A stretch of DNA of 64,000 nucleotides. Source: JAFKFH01 sp017307375 (GTDB taxonomy: Bacteria; Pseudomonadota; Alphaproteobacteria; Ferrovibrionales; Ferrovibrionaceae). The notes beneath the pieces were generated by a model. It searched no databases, was not told where the DNA came from, and saw only the letters and a program-made list of their open reading frames with translations. The stretch is taken from assembly GCA_965229335.1 (NCBI GenBank), contig OZ245874.1, positions 6,014,001 to 6,078,000 on the forward strand, given 5' to 3'. Shown here one piece after another: positions 54,814 to 63,973 of the stretch. Within the stretch, counting starts at the first letter, position 1. Each line of letters begins with the position of its first letter. The translations under genes were made by a program, and so were the position numbers.

Positions 54814-55577
54814 CCAGCCTGACCGACCGCTATTTCGACACGCTGATCGAGCGGCTGGCCCGGGTACGCGACACCCAGGCCGATGCGATACGGCAGGCGG
54901 CAACGCTATGCGCCACCTCGATCGCGGCGGGCAAGCTTGCCTTCACCTTCGGTACCGGCCACGGCGCGCTGCCGGCCCTGGAAACGTTTCCCCGCACCGG
55001 GACCATCGTCGGCTTCCGCCCGATCGTCGAAAGCACGATGATCTCGTTCCACCACGTCTGGGGCGACATGGGGGCGCGGCAATACCGGTTCATTCATGCA
55101 CAGGAAGGTTATGGCCGCGCCATCCTGCGCTCGCATCAGCTCGATCCCGCCGACACGATGATCCTGTTCTCGCATTCGGGCATCAACGCGGTGATCCTCG
55201 ACATCGCGCTGGAATGCAAGGAACGGGGCATCGGCCTGGTTGCCGTGACCTCGCTGCCCCATTCGAGCAGCACGCCGTCGCGCCACTCCTCGGGCAAGCG
55301 GCTATACGAGGTTGCCGACGTCGTCATCGACACCGGCATCCCGCTGGCCGATGCCGCGCTGCGTATCGACGGGCTCGAACATCCGGTCGGTGCCTCGTCG
55401 ACCAGCGTCACCATCGCGGTGGCCCATGCCATCGTCTCGGCAACCGCCGAGGCCCTGGTCGCCCGGGGCATCACGCCCGGCGTGATGGTCAGCCCGAACA
55501 CGACCGGCAAGGAGGCCGCCAATCGCCAGAACGATGCCAATTACGAGGCATTGTGGGCCCGGCTGAAGGCACGATGA
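54810..55577 (+). CDS. SIS-domain protein (sugar-phosphate binding)
   Basis: 255 aa. SIS fold: FTFGTGHGALPALETF near the N-terminus, FSHSGINAVILDIALECKERGIGLVAVTS as the phosphate-binding SIS motif, and SSSTSV-like SSTSVTIAVAHAI later. Resembles the UPF0309/phosphoheptose-isomerase-like group. It could isomerise a phosphosugar or act as a sugar-phosphate sensor. Overlaps both neighbours by four bases. Confidence 0.85.
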   Translation: MTSLTDRYFDTLIERLARVRDTQADAIRQAATLCATSIAAGKLAFTFGTGHGALPALETFPRTGTIVGFRPIVESTMISFHHVWGDMGARQYRFIHAQEGYGRAILRSHQLDPADTMILFSHSGINAVILDIALECKERGIGLVAVTSLPHSSSTPSRHSSGKRLYEVADVVIDTGIPLADAALRIDGLEHPVGASSTSVTIAVAHAIVSATAEALVARGITPGVMVSPNTTGKEAANRQNDANYEALWARLKAR

Positions 55578-57049
55578 CCGCGATGGACCGCAAGCTCTAC
55601 ATCAATGACGCCTGGCACGACGCCGTTGCCGGTGAAACGCTGATCATCAGGGACCCCGCGACCGGCGATGTCGTCGGCAGCAGCGCGCTGGCCGGCCCGG
55701 CCGACGTCGACCTGGCGGTCGCGGCGGCGACGCGCGCGGCGCCCGGCTGGGCCGCGCTGCATGCCGACGCCCGCGCCGGGATCCTGCATCGTGCCGCCGG
55801 GCTGATCGAACAGCGCATCGAGGCGATCGCCGAGCTGCTGACCCGCGAACAGGGCAAGCCGATCCCCGATTCCCGCAAGGAGATCGCCTTCGGCGTCGAG
55901 GTCATCCGCTACTACGCCGAGGAAGGCCGGCGCCTCGGCGGCACGCTGCGCCCGGCCTCGCGCGCCGACATCCGCAACATCGTCACGACGGCGCCGGTCG
56001 GCGTCGTCGCCGGCATCGTGCCGTGGAACTATCCGGTCGACTTGTATTGCTGGAAGGTTGCCCCCGTGCTGGCGGCCGGGTCGGTGCTGGTCGCCAAGCC
56101 GCCGCACGAGACGCCGCTGGCCATCGGCCTCGTCGTCGCCTGCTTCGCCGAAGCCGGCCTGCCGCCGGGCGTGCTCAACGATATTCCGGGCACCGGCCCG
56201 GCGGTCGGGGCGGCGCTGGCCGCGCATGACGGCGTGCGCATGATCACGGCAACCGCATCGGTACCGGCCGGGCAGAGCATCATGCGGGCGGCGGCCGGCA
56301 ACCTGAAGCGCCTGTCGCTGGAGCTTGGCGGGCAATGCCCGTTCGTCGTGCTCGACGATGCCGATCCGGCCGAGGCCGCCGCGGCAGCGGCACGCCGATC
56401 ATTCTCGAACATGGGCCAGATCTGTATCGCGGTGAACCGCATCCTGGTCTCGGCCGGCATCCACGACCGTTTCGTCGAGGCGCTGATGGCGGAGGTACGC
56501 AAGATCCGGCTGGGCCACGGCATCCTGCCGGGCGTGCAATACGGCCCGGTCCTCGACGATGCCGTGCGCAGCCGGGTTCAACGCCATGTCGACGACGCGG
56601 TCAGGCGCGGCGGGCGCCTGCTGATCGGCGGACGGATCCCGACGGGCGACGACTACGACCGCGGCTATTTCTACGAACCGGCCCTGGTCGACGATGTGCC
56701 GGACGGTGCGCTGGCGACGACCGAGGAAACCTTCGGACCGCTCGCCGCCATCCGCCGCGTCGCCGACGACCGCGAGGCCGTGGCCGTCGCCAATGCACTG
56801 CCCTTCGGGCTTGCCGCCTACGTCTATTCCGGCGACCTCGAGCGCGCTTGGAACGTAGCCGAGCGCATCGAGGCCGGGGCGGTCGGGGTCAACGTCAACG
56901 ATACGTCGGAACTGCAGGCCCCGTTCGGCGGCTGGAAGCTCAGCGGCATCGGGCGCGAGCTCGGCCCCGAAGGCATCGAAGCCTTCAGGGAGAAGAAGCA
57001 TATCAAGATGCGGGTGCGGGACAGGCTGGCCGGCCGCGGCCCGGCCTGA
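55574..57049 (+). CDS. NAD(P)-dependent aldehyde dehydrogenase
   Basis: 491 aa. Complete catalytic set: N152 (VPWNYP), E250 (LSLELGG) and nucleophile C284 (GQICIAVNR). It oxidises an aldehyde to the acid. FGVEVIRYYAEEGRRLGG and EEGAEAF-like GIEAFREKKHIKMR are shared with the succinate-semialdehyde and aldose-type dehydrogenases. Last gene of the operon, it suggests that the pentose or base ends as an aldehyde that must be oxidised. Confidence 0.92.
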   Translation: MTAMDRKLYINDAWHDAVAGETLIIRDPATGDVVGSSALAGPADVDLAVAAATRAAPGWAALHADARAGILHRAAGLIEQRIEAIAELLTREQGKPIPDSRKEIAFGVEVIRYYAEEGRRLGGTLRPASRADIRNIVTTAPVGVVAGIVPWNYPVDLYCWKVAPVLAAGSVLVAKPPHETPLAIGLVVACFAEAGLPPGVLNDIPGTGPAVGAALAAHDGVRMITATASVPAGQSIMRAAAGNLKRLSLELGGQCPFVVLDDADPAEAAAAAARRSFSNMGQICIAVNRILVSAGIHDRFVEALMAEVRKIRLGHGILPGVQYGPVLDDAVRSRVQRHVDDAVRRGGRLLIGGRIPTGDDYDRGYFYEPALVDDVPDGALATTEETFGPLAAIRRVADDREAVAVANALPFGLAAYVYSGDLERAWNVAERIEAGAVGVNVNDTSELQAPFGGWKLSGIGRELGPEGIEAFREKKHIKMRVRDRLAGRGPA

Positions 57050-57067
57050 CGGCACGCCGCTCCGGCC

Positions 57068-57104
57068 GCGGACGTCGCCGACCGGCAGGCCAGCCTACGT
57101 CCGC
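57068..57104. terminator. Inverted repeat between convergent ALDH and OsmC genes
   Basis: Perfect 8-bp arms GCGGACGT (57068-57075) and ACGTCCGC (57097-57104), 21 bp apart, between the two stop codons. There is no T-run, so a weak bidirectional terminator is the best guess. Confidence 0.35.
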
Positions 57105-57107
57105 ACA

Positions 57108-57635
57108 TCACCCCGGCAGGTGGTGAACCCGGCTCGCCACTGTCTGCGGCTGCTTCAGCAGGTTCAGGATCGGGCAATAGCGTTCGACCGCCGCCTCCAC
57201 CCGTGCGATCGCCTCAGGCGCCGCAGGCGAGGTCACGTGGACGGTGAAGGCGATGTTGTGGGGATAGACCGGAATATCCTCGCGGCCGAGCTGGCTGCCG
57301 CGGGGATCGATATCGGCGGTAACCTCAACCTGAAGGTCGTCGAGCCGCACGCCCTGGTCGGCCGCCTGGATCAGCCAGCTATGCGTCAGGCAACTGCCGA
57401 GGACTCCGAGCTGCAGCTCGGGCGAACCCGGCCCGAGGTCGTAGCCGGCGAAATCCGCCGGGCTGTCCGACACCACCTGGAAGTCGCGGATCCGGATGCG
57501 GCGAATGCCTGAGCGCCCCTCCGCCGTAACCTGGGCCGCGAGCTGGACCGGGCCGGCCTCGGGTGATTTCAGGCGGTTGCGCAGGGCGATGAGCGCATCG
57601 CGTTTCTGGTGCAGATATTCGTTCAGGCTGGACAT
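57108..57635 (-). CDS. OsmC-family peroxiredoxin-like protein
   Basis: 175 aa. The OsmC/Ohr fold shows the two conserved cysteines C82 (GVLGSCLTHSW) and C154 (ERYCPILNLL), which reduce hydroperoxides in the family. It is the last gene of the leftward monooxygenase cluster, 13 bp after the binding protein, and may deal with reactive by-products of flavin enzymes or organosulfur metabolites. Confidence 0.88.
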   Translation of the reverse strand: MSSLNEYLHQKRDALIALRNRLKSPEAGPVQLAAQVTAEGRSGIRRIRIRDFQVVSDSPADFAGYDLGPGSPELQLGVLGSCLTHSWLIQAADQGVRLDDLQVEVTADIDPRGSQLGREDIPVYPHNIAFTVHVTSPAAPEAIARVEAAVERYCPILNLLKQPQTVASRVHHLPG

Positions 57636-57648
57636 GACCGGCTCCTCG

Positions 57649-59280
57649 CTACCTGGCGATCCAGACGTCGTAGAACAGCTGATGCGGTCCGCCGGTCCCG
57701 CTCGGCCCGAAGGACAGGTCCTTTACCCGTGCATTCGCCGCCCAGAGATTGTCGGGGTTGAACAGGGGGATGCCGTAGGCCTTGTCGACGATGATCTTCT
57801 GGACTTCGTCGGTCAGTGCACGGCGCTTGACCGGATCGGTCTCGCCGGCCTGGGCGAACAAGAGGCGGTCGATATCGTTGTCCTTGGGCAGGCGCAGCCG
57901 GTTCAACCCCTGCGTCGAATAGTCCTTGCGCAACACGTCGACATCGGCGAGCGACCAGTGCCAGCGATAGAGGTCGTATTGGCCGGCGATCTGGCCTTGC
58001 AGATATTCAGCGCTGGACGGTACCGGACCGACGATGAAATCGATGCCGAGGTCACGTGCCTGCTGCTGCAGCACCTCGAACAAGGCCCGGTTGATCGCAT
58101 TGGCCCAGAACGAACCCTTGATCCGCAGCGGCTGGCCATTCTTCACCCGGATCCCGTCGGGCCCCGGTTTCCAACCCGCCTTGTCGAGACGCGCCCGCGC
58201 CGCCGCCGGGTCATAGGCGATGGCCGGGCTGAGATCGACGAAGCCCGGGGTCAAGGGCGTCAGCAGGCCGGTCGCCGGCACGACATAGCCATTCTGGACG
58301 AGATCGACGATCTCCTGTCGATTCAACCCCTGCTGCAGCGCGCGCCGCACTTCGACGTCGTCGACCACCGGCCGCGAGGTATTGACGAACAAGGTGGCGG
58401 CCGTGCCGATATAGGCGGCGTTGACCAGTTGGAAGCCGGCCCCCTGCAGGGTCGGCGCATCCTGGTACGAAGCGTTCGTCAGGTCGACCTGGCCGCTTTT
58501 GAGAGCGCCGGTCCGCACGCTCGCCTCCGGGATCACCCGGAAGACGATCTGGTCGAGATAGGCTTCGCCCTGATGCTTCTTCAGGGCCGAGCCCCAGTTG
58601 TAGCCTTCGCGCCGGACCAGCACGGTCTGTTCGTTGAACTTGGCACTTTTCAGCACGAACGGGCCTGACCCGATCACACCCTCATAGCAGCGCGCATCGG
58701 CCGTCTTGCGCAGCGTCGCCGGTGCGACGATGCCGAGTTCGGACGTGGCCGCCGCGGCCTGGAAGGCCAGATTGGGTTCCTTGAACTCGATCACCACGCG
58801 ATGGGACGAAGACACGGTAATCGCCTTGACGCCGTTCAGGTATTCCGAGCCTGCCGCGCCCGGGATCTTGGCCAATGCCTCGAAGTTGTCCTTGACCACT
58901 CCGGCATCGAGCTTCGAGCCGTCCGAGAAGGTGACATCCTCGCGAAGATCGAAGGTATAGCGCGTCGCGTCCTCGTTGATCGTCCAGGACCGGGCAAGCC
59001 ATGGGACGATGCGCGACGCATCCTCGGAGCCCTGGTCGAGCAGCGAGTCGACGATCTGGCGGCCTTCGCGCGAGCCGAAGCCGTGATGATGCTGCTGCGG
59101 GTCGAGGCATTCGGACTGCACCATCAGCCCGACGGTGAGCGTGCCGCCCCGCTTCTTCTCGGCCGGAACCGAGGGATCGCCGGGGGTGACGTTCTGCAGG
59201 CGGGTCGCTGGACTCTCTGCCAGCGCCGGCAAGGCGGCCAGGCCGAGGATCAGGGCGGAAAGGCGGAGCAAGTTTCGCAT
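57649..59280 (-). CDS. ABC transporter substrate-binding protein, peptide/nickel (SBP_bac_5) family
   Basis: 543 aa with a Sec signal (MRNLLRLSALILGLAALPALA). Family blocks: KRGGTLTVGLMVQSECLDPQQHHHGFG, PWLARSWTINEDATRYTFDLREDVTFSDGSKLDAGVVKDNFEAL, and C-terminal DKAYGIPLFNPDNLWAANARVKDL. It binds a peptide-like or organic ligand in the periplasm. No permease or ATPase genes lie beside it in the window, so the rest of the transporter is probably beyond the right edge or shared. Confidence 0.9.
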   Translation of the reverse strand: MRNLLRLSALILGLAALPALAESPATRLQNVTPGDPSVPAEKKRGGTLTVGLMVQSECLDPQQHHHGFGSREGRQIVDSLLDQGSEDASRIVPWLARSWTINEDATRYTFDLREDVTFSDGSKLDAGVVKDNFEALAKIPGAAGSEYLNGVKAITVSSSHRVVIEFKEPNLAFQAAAATSELGIVAPATLRKTADARCYEGVIGSGPFVLKSAKFNEQTVLVRREGYNWGSALKKHQGEAYLDQIVFRVIPEASVRTGALKSGQVDLTNASYQDAPTLQGAGFQLVNAAYIGTAATLFVNTSRPVVDDVEVRRALQQGLNRQEIVDLVQNGYVVPATGLLTPLTPGFVDLSPAIAYDPAAARARLDKAGWKPGPDGIRVKNGQPLRIKGSFWANAINRALFEVLQQQARDLGIDFIVGPVPSSAEYLQGQIAGQYDLYRWHWSLADVDVLRKDYSTQGLNRLRLPKDNDIDRLLFAQAGETDPVKRRALTDEVQKIIVDKAYGIPLFNPDNLWAANARVKDLSFGPSGTGGPHQLFYDVWIAR

Positions 59281-59292
59281 CGATCGTCTCGC

Positions 59293-60513
59293 TTAGAAGA
59301 AGCCGCCGTCGACCGGCGGGGCGGTGCCGTTCAGCAGCAGGTCGCCGACGACCTTGTGCTTGTAGGCGGTGGGGTTGTGGCTGAGCAGCGTGCGGATGTT
59401 GCGCCAGTGGCGGTCGAAATTGAGGCCGCGCGCGGTCGCGCTGGCCCCGCCGGTATCGAAGATCAATTCGGCCGCCTCGAGCGCCAGGCGGCCGATGACG
59501 GTCTGGGCCTTCGCCGTCGCAGCCGCGCTGTCCGTCAGGATGGCATCGCTGTCATCGGCGCCGTCGATGATGGCAAGCGCCGCTTCGTCGAGATGCCGGG
59601 CGGCGGCGGCGATGAGCGCATCGACGGCAAAGCGATGCGCGGCGATCCGCCCCACCGCCTGCTGGACGAAGAGATCGTCGCGCGCGGTGGCGGCATGGCC
59701 GTGCGCGATCGGACGCGACGTGTGCCCGACATAGGCCAGCGCATCAGCCTCGATGTTGCGCACGATGCCGGCCTGCACCGCCGCGAGGTAGAGCTGGCGG
59801 AACGTCGAGGCATGACGGCCGCTGAACGTATCGTTGGGCCGGGTGCCGATCTCGTCGGCAAAGACGGCGACATCGTCGAGCACCACACCGCCGCTGGCGG
59901 TCAGCCGCTGGCCCATGCCGTCCCAATCGTCGAGAATCCGCAGGCCCGGCCGCGTTACCGGCAGCAAGACTCGACGAACCTGCCCGTCGTCGTCCAGGGC
60001 GCTGATGCTGGCCCAGTCGGCGAAGGCGGTGCCGGTCGCATAGTATTTGGTTCCGTTCAGCCGCCAGCCATCGGCCGTGCGGCTGAGCCTCGTCCCGATC
60101 TCGCCGGCCCGCGCCGTGCCGCGTTCGGTATGGGCGCCGGCATAGAGGTCGCCGGCCAGCACCCGATCGAGATGGATGGAGGGTGCCGCACCGCCGCGGA
60201 CGGCAACCGCCAGTTCTACGAAATTGAAATGCGAGCGCAGCGCATGCGCGACATTGGGCTCACCCGCCGCCAGCACCGCAACAGTCTCGATCACGTCGGC
60301 GACGCTGCCGCCAGGGCCGCCGCGGTGGACGGGCACGCGCAGACTGCCGATCCGGGCGGCCCGCACCGCGCGAAAGCAGTCGAACGGCAGATGCCGTTCG
60401 GCATCCCTGGCCGCGCTGCCGGCCGCCATTTCGGCGGCCAGCGCGGCCACTCGCGCGCGGATCTCGGCAACCGTTCCGGTCGCCGGCGGCCTGGCGCGAG
60501 CGGCAAAGGTCAT
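59293..60513 (-). CDS. Acyl-CoA-dehydrogenase-fold flavin monooxygenase (SfnB/DszC-like) 1
   Basis: 406 aa. It has the acyl-CoA dehydrogenase fold (VADVIETVAVLAAGEPNVAHALRSHFNFVE; LNGTKYYATGTAFADWASI) with a C-terminus, LNFDRHWRNIRTLLSHNPTAYKHKVVGD, typical of the DszC/SfnB group that uses FMNH2 to oxygenate sulfur or carbon, not acyl-CoAs. Its start overlaps the amidohydrolase stop by four bases. A reduced-flavin supply would be needed. Confidence 0.85.
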   Translation of the reverse strand: MTFAARARPPATGTVAEIRARVAALAAEMAAGSAARDAERHLPFDCFRAVRAARIGSLRVPVHRGGPGGSVADVIETVAVLAAGEPNVAHALRSHFNFVELAVAVRGGAAPSIHLDRVLAGDLYAGAHTERGTARAGEIGTRLSRTADGWRLNGTKYYATGTAFADWASISALDDDGQVRRVLLPVTRPGLRILDDWDGMGQRLTASGGVVLDDVAVFADEIGTRPNDTFSGRHASTFRQLYLAAVQAGIVRNIEADALAYVGHTSRPIAHGHAATARDDLFVQQAVGRIAAHRFAVDALIAAAARHLDEAALAIIDGADDSDAILTDSAAATAKAQTVIGRLALEAAELIFDTGGASATARGLNFDRHWRNIRTLLSHNPTAYKHKVVGDLLLNGTAPPVDGGFF

Positions 60514-61484
60514 GCCCGACGCTCCAGCTTCTTGTCGGCACGACGCTGATCCAGCAGCCGGCGGGCGTTGCCGCCGGCGATCAGGGCCTGCTGTTCTGCC
60601 GTCAGGCCCGCCGCGGCGAAAGCGGCCGACAGCTTGCCGCGGGTGACCGGGGCCCAGATCGGCCAGTCGCTGCCGGTCACCACGCGCTCCGCCCCCAGCG
60701 TATCGACCAGGAAGCGGATGACCTGCGGGTTCAGCCCCATGATGTCGAAGTAGATATTCGGCCGTGGCGCGCCGGCGGCGCGCGCCTCGGCGGAAAACGC
60801 CTCCGTCTCGGCCGTGGCGAGGATCAGCGCGCCCGCGCCGAGCGCCGTGAAGATCAGGTTCAGATCCGGCAGGTCGTCGAGAATGCGGGCATGCAGCACC
60901 GACAGGAACGCGGTGCCGTTGGCCCAGCCGCGGCCGAAACCATAGCCGGGCTTCCCTGCACTGCGGGTCAGCCGCGCCGAATTGGGCGCCCCGACCGGAT
61001 GCACGAAGACCGGCACCTTCAGGGCGGCCGCCGCCTCGAGCGTCGGCCGCACCGTGGCGGCACTGAGGAATTCGCCGTCGCGCGACGAATCGATGACGAT
61101 CCCGGCAAAGCCCAGCTGCGTCACCGCCCGCTCGGCCTCGCGCGCCCCGGCGGCACCCGAGTAGGCGTCGACCGTGGCAAGCGCACCCAGGCGCGTCGGA
61201 TGCCTTGCCACCAGCGAGGCCAGGTGGTCGTTCACGGCGGCGATCCGGCCGGCATCGGTCGGTCCCTCGATGCCAAAGAAGCCCTCGACTGTCGACGACA
61301 GCAAGCGCAGCGCGACGTCACCCTCCTCGCTCTCGCGCACCAGGACCGAGATGTCGGTGATCTTGGCCTGCCGCTCGGCCAGCTCACGCCGCTCTGCCTC
61401 GTCGGCATCGGCCGGAATCGCCTGCCGCCAGTCGGGCGGACGGATATGGGCATGGATGTCGATGATGTCCCAGGTCTGTGCCAT
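60510..61484 (-). CDS. Amidohydrolase-2 family metal-dependent hydrolase/decarboxylase
   Basis: 324 aa TIM-barrel protein. N-terminal metal motif IDIHAHIRPP, a central His in VFVHPVG and the Asp in VVTGSDWPIW mark the amidohydrolase-2 group (decarboxylases such as gamma-resorcylate decarboxylase, lactonases, hydrolases). The protein sits between two flavin monooxygenases and likely acts on their product. Specific reaction unknown. Confidence 0.85.
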   Translation of the reverse strand: MAQTWDIIDIHAHIRPPDWRQAIPADADEAERRELAERQAKITDISVLVRESEEGDVALRLLSSTVEGFFGIEGPTDAGRIAAVNDHLASLVARHPTRLGALATVDAYSGAAGAREAERAVTQLGFAGIVIDSSRDGEFLSAATVRPTLEAAAALKVPVFVHPVGAPNSARLTRSAGKPGYGFGRGWANGTAFLSVLHARILDDLPDLNLIFTALGAGALILATAETEAFSAEARAAGAPRPNIYFDIMGLNPQVIRFLVDTLGAERVVTGSDWPIWAPVTRGKLSAAFAAAGLTAEQQALIAGGNARRLLDQRRADKKLERRA

Positions 61485-61502
61485 CGGATATCTCGCTTTC
61501 TG

Positions 61503-62627
61503 TCAGGAAACGGGCAGGCCGAATCGCGCCGCCAGATCGGGGTTGAGGCGGCCGTTCAGGTGGAAGTCGGCGACCTGGTGCTGGCGCCAGCGGACCGGGT
61601 CGTGCAGCGAATGGGTGCGGGCGTTGCGCCAGTGGCGGTCGAGGCGCAGCGCGGCGGCGACCGCCTGCGGTCCGCCGCGTCGCGGCAGGTCGGCGGCGAT
61701 CTCCGGCCCCAGTTCGTAGGCGAGGCTCTTCGCTTCGTCGACGGCAATGGCCGCAGCAATGGCCTGGTCCTGGCCGGGTTCCACGGCCGCCACCGCGGCA
61801 TCGACGAGACGGGCGGCGCGCAGCACCAGCGCACGTGCCGCCGCGGCTTGCGCGATCTGCGACGGCGACGCCGCGCCAAGCGCGGCGAGGCTGCCTTCAG
61901 CGGCGCCCACTTCGAGCGCCGCGTGAATCAGCTGGTTCCCGGCAAACTGCGCCAGCAGGAACCCGGCATGCCCGCGCGTGCGATCGACGACATGCGCGTG
62001 CGGCACGAACACGTCGTCGAGCACGGTGGTGCCGCTGAACGTCGCGCGCTGGCCGAAGGCATTCCAGTCGGTATCGACATGCAGGCCGGGGGCGTCGCGC
62101 CTGACATAGGCGGTGCGGATGCGGCCATCGCCGTGCAGCGCCGAGACGGGAACCCAGTCGGCGGTCAGGGCCCCGGTCGAATAGAACTTGCGGCCGTTGA
62201 GGCGATAGCCGCCCTCGACCTCGACGATCGTGGTGGCAAGATCGCGCCGCGACTTGCGCCCCGGTTCGGCCAGCGCATTGCCGAAACGGGCACCGGCCAG
62301 CACCTCGCGATAGAAGAACGACCGGGTCTCCGGCGACGCCTGGACCAGCGTATCGACGAAGTCGAAATGGTTCTGCGGAATCTGGGCCAGCGCCAGGTCG
62401 GCCGCCCCCAGGATGAAGAAGACACGCGCGACGGTCACCATAGGCACCTCGGCACCGCCGAACGCCCGCGGAACGGTCATGCCGAGCAGCCCGGACTGCG
62501 ACAGGGCGCGCAGCGCCGCGACCGGGGGTTGCCGGGCCCGGTCGATCTCGGCCGCCTGAGCGCGCCAGTCGCGGGCAAGCGCCTCGGCCGCGGTGATCGC
62601 CTCGGCGCTGGTGGCGAGCGGCGCCAT
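61503..62627 (-). CDS. Acyl-CoA-dehydrogenase-fold flavin monooxygenase (SfnB/DszC-like) 2
   Basis: 374 aa, related to the copy at 59293 but only distantly. RHWRNARTHSLHDPVRWRQHQVADFHLNG is the SfnB hallmark, and GRKFYSTGALTADWVPVSAL the flavin region. Members take part in dimethylsulfone, alkanesulfonate and related desulfurisation. Its ATG shares TGATG with the upstream LLM oxidoreductase stop. Confidence 0.87.
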   Translation of the reverse strand: MAPLATSAEAITAAEALARDWRAQAAEIDRARQPPVAALRALSQSGLLGMTVPRAFGGAEVPMVTVARVFFILGAADLALAQIPQNHFDFVDTLVQASPETRSFFYREVLAGARFGNALAEPGRKSRRDLATTIVEVEGGYRLNGRKFYSTGALTADWVPVSALHGDGRIRTAYVRRDAPGLHVDTDWNAFGQRATFSGTTVLDDVFVPHAHVVDRTRGHAGFLLAQFAGNQLIHAALEVGAAEGSLAALGAASPSQIAQAAAARALVLRAARLVDAAVAAVEPGQDQAIAAAIAVDEAKSLAYELGPEIAADLPRRGGPQAVAAALRLDRHWRNARTHSLHDPVRWRQHQVADFHLNGRLNPDLAARFGLPVS

Positions 62628-63973
62628 CAGCCTGCCGCCACCCGGCGCGGCGCGGCCTGCGCGAACACGCTTGGCGGGCGGACCAGGCCGTAATGGCCGC
62701 GCAGCGTCGTCGCCTCGTATTCGTGCCGGAACAGCTTGCGCCGGCGCAGTTCCGGCACGACGTGGTCGACGAAGTCGCGCAGGCCGGTCGGGAAGACGTC
62801 GAACATGACGTTGAAGCCGTCGGCAGCACCGCCACGGAACCAGGCCTCCATCGTATCGGCGATCTGCTCGGGTCCACCGGCGAGAATGCGATGAGCGCCG
62901 CCGCCGCGATCGATGATCTGCCGCACGGTCAGCGAGGTGTCGCGCGCCAGCGCGATCGTCGCGTCGGCGAAACCCTGCGACCCCTGCGCCTTGAAGGCAT
63001 TGCCGAGCAGCCCCGGCGGGACCGGCTTGTCGAGATCGAGGTCATGCCAGTCGACGCCGAGGCGGCCGGCGAAGCGCTTCAGGGCCGTCTCGTCGCCGAG
63101 AATGGCGTCTAGATCGCGCTTGCGCGCCTTGGCCTCCGCCTCGGTCGAGGCGACCACCAGGGACAGTCCGGGCAGGATATGGACGTCGTCGGGGTTGCGG
63201 CCGACGGCACGCACGCGGGCCTTCACGTCGAGATAGAAGGCCGCCGCCTCCTCGAACACCTGCTGCACGGTGAAGATCGCGTCGGCATAGCGCGCGCCGA
63301 GATCCCGCCCCGGACCAGAGCCACCGGCCTGAACCACCAGCGGACGGCCCTGCGGCGAACGCGGCAGTTGCAGCGGCCCCTGCACCGAGAAATGGCGACC
63401 CTGATGGTCGATGCGGTGGATCCGAGCCGGGTCCGCGAACAGGCCGGTTTCGCGGTCGCCGACCAGGGCCTCGTCCTCCCAGCTGTCCCAGAGCCGCGTG
63501 ACTACATCGGTGAACTCGGCCGCACGGGCATAACGATCCTCGTGGACCGGCAGCCGGTCGAGCCCGAAGTTCGGCGCCGCGCGTTCGTCATAGGTCGCGA
63601 CGACGTTCCAGGCAACGCGCCCCCCGGTCGTGTGGTCGAGCGAATTGAAGATGCGGGCGACGTTGTAGGGGTGATTGAACGTCGTCGAGACCGAAGCGAC
63701 GAAGCCGATCTTCTCGGTGACCGCCGCCATGCCGGCGACGGTGACGACCGGGTCGAGCGCCCAGGACGGACCGGAGCGGGGATCAGGAGCGATGGCCAGC
63801 GCATCGGCAAGAAAGACGGCATCGAGCGTGCCGCGCTCGGCGATCCTTGCCGCTTCCTGATAGTGGGCGATATCGACATAGCCGAAGCGGCGTCCGTCCG
63901 GTGCCCGCCAGGCAGCCGGATGCGATCCGGAAGACAGGATGTTGACGTTGATGTGAAGCTGGCGCTTGCCCAT
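62627..63973 (-). CDS. LLM-class flavin monooxygenase (NtaA/SnaA/DszA family)
   Basis: 448 aa, bacterial-luciferase-like (beta/alpha)8 oxygenase using FMNH2. Hallmarks: VASVSTTFNHPYNVARIFNSLDHTTGGRVAWNVVATYD, RSPQGRPLVVQAGGSGPG and an early HINVNILSSGSHPAAWR. Family substrates are nitrilotriacetate, dibenzothiophene sulfone, long-chain alkanes and dimethyl sulfide. ATG 63973 preferred over the GTG at 63976. First gene visible of the leftward cluster; more members may lie to the right. Confidence 0.9.
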   Translation of the reverse strand: MGKRQLHINVNILSSGSHPAAWRAPDGRRFGYVDIAHYQEAARIAERGTLDAVFLADALAIAPDPRSGPSWALDPVVTVAGMAAVTEKIGFVASVSTTFNHPYNVARIFNSLDHTTGGRVAWNVVATYDERAAPNFGLDRLPVHEDRYARAAEFTDVVTRLWDSWEDEALVGDRETGLFADPARIHRIDHQGRHFSVQGPLQLPRSPQGRPLVVQAGGSGPGRDLGARYADAIFTVQQVFEEAAAFYLDVKARVRAVGRNPDDVHILPGLSLVVASTEAEAKARKRDLDAILGDETALKRFAGRLGVDWHDLDLDKPVPPGLLGNAFKAQGSQGFADATIALARDTSLTVRQIIDRGGGAHRILAGGPEQIADTMEAWFRGGAADGFNVMFDVFPTGLRDFVDHVVPELRRRKLFRHEYEATTLRGHYGLVRPPSVFAQAAPRRVAAG

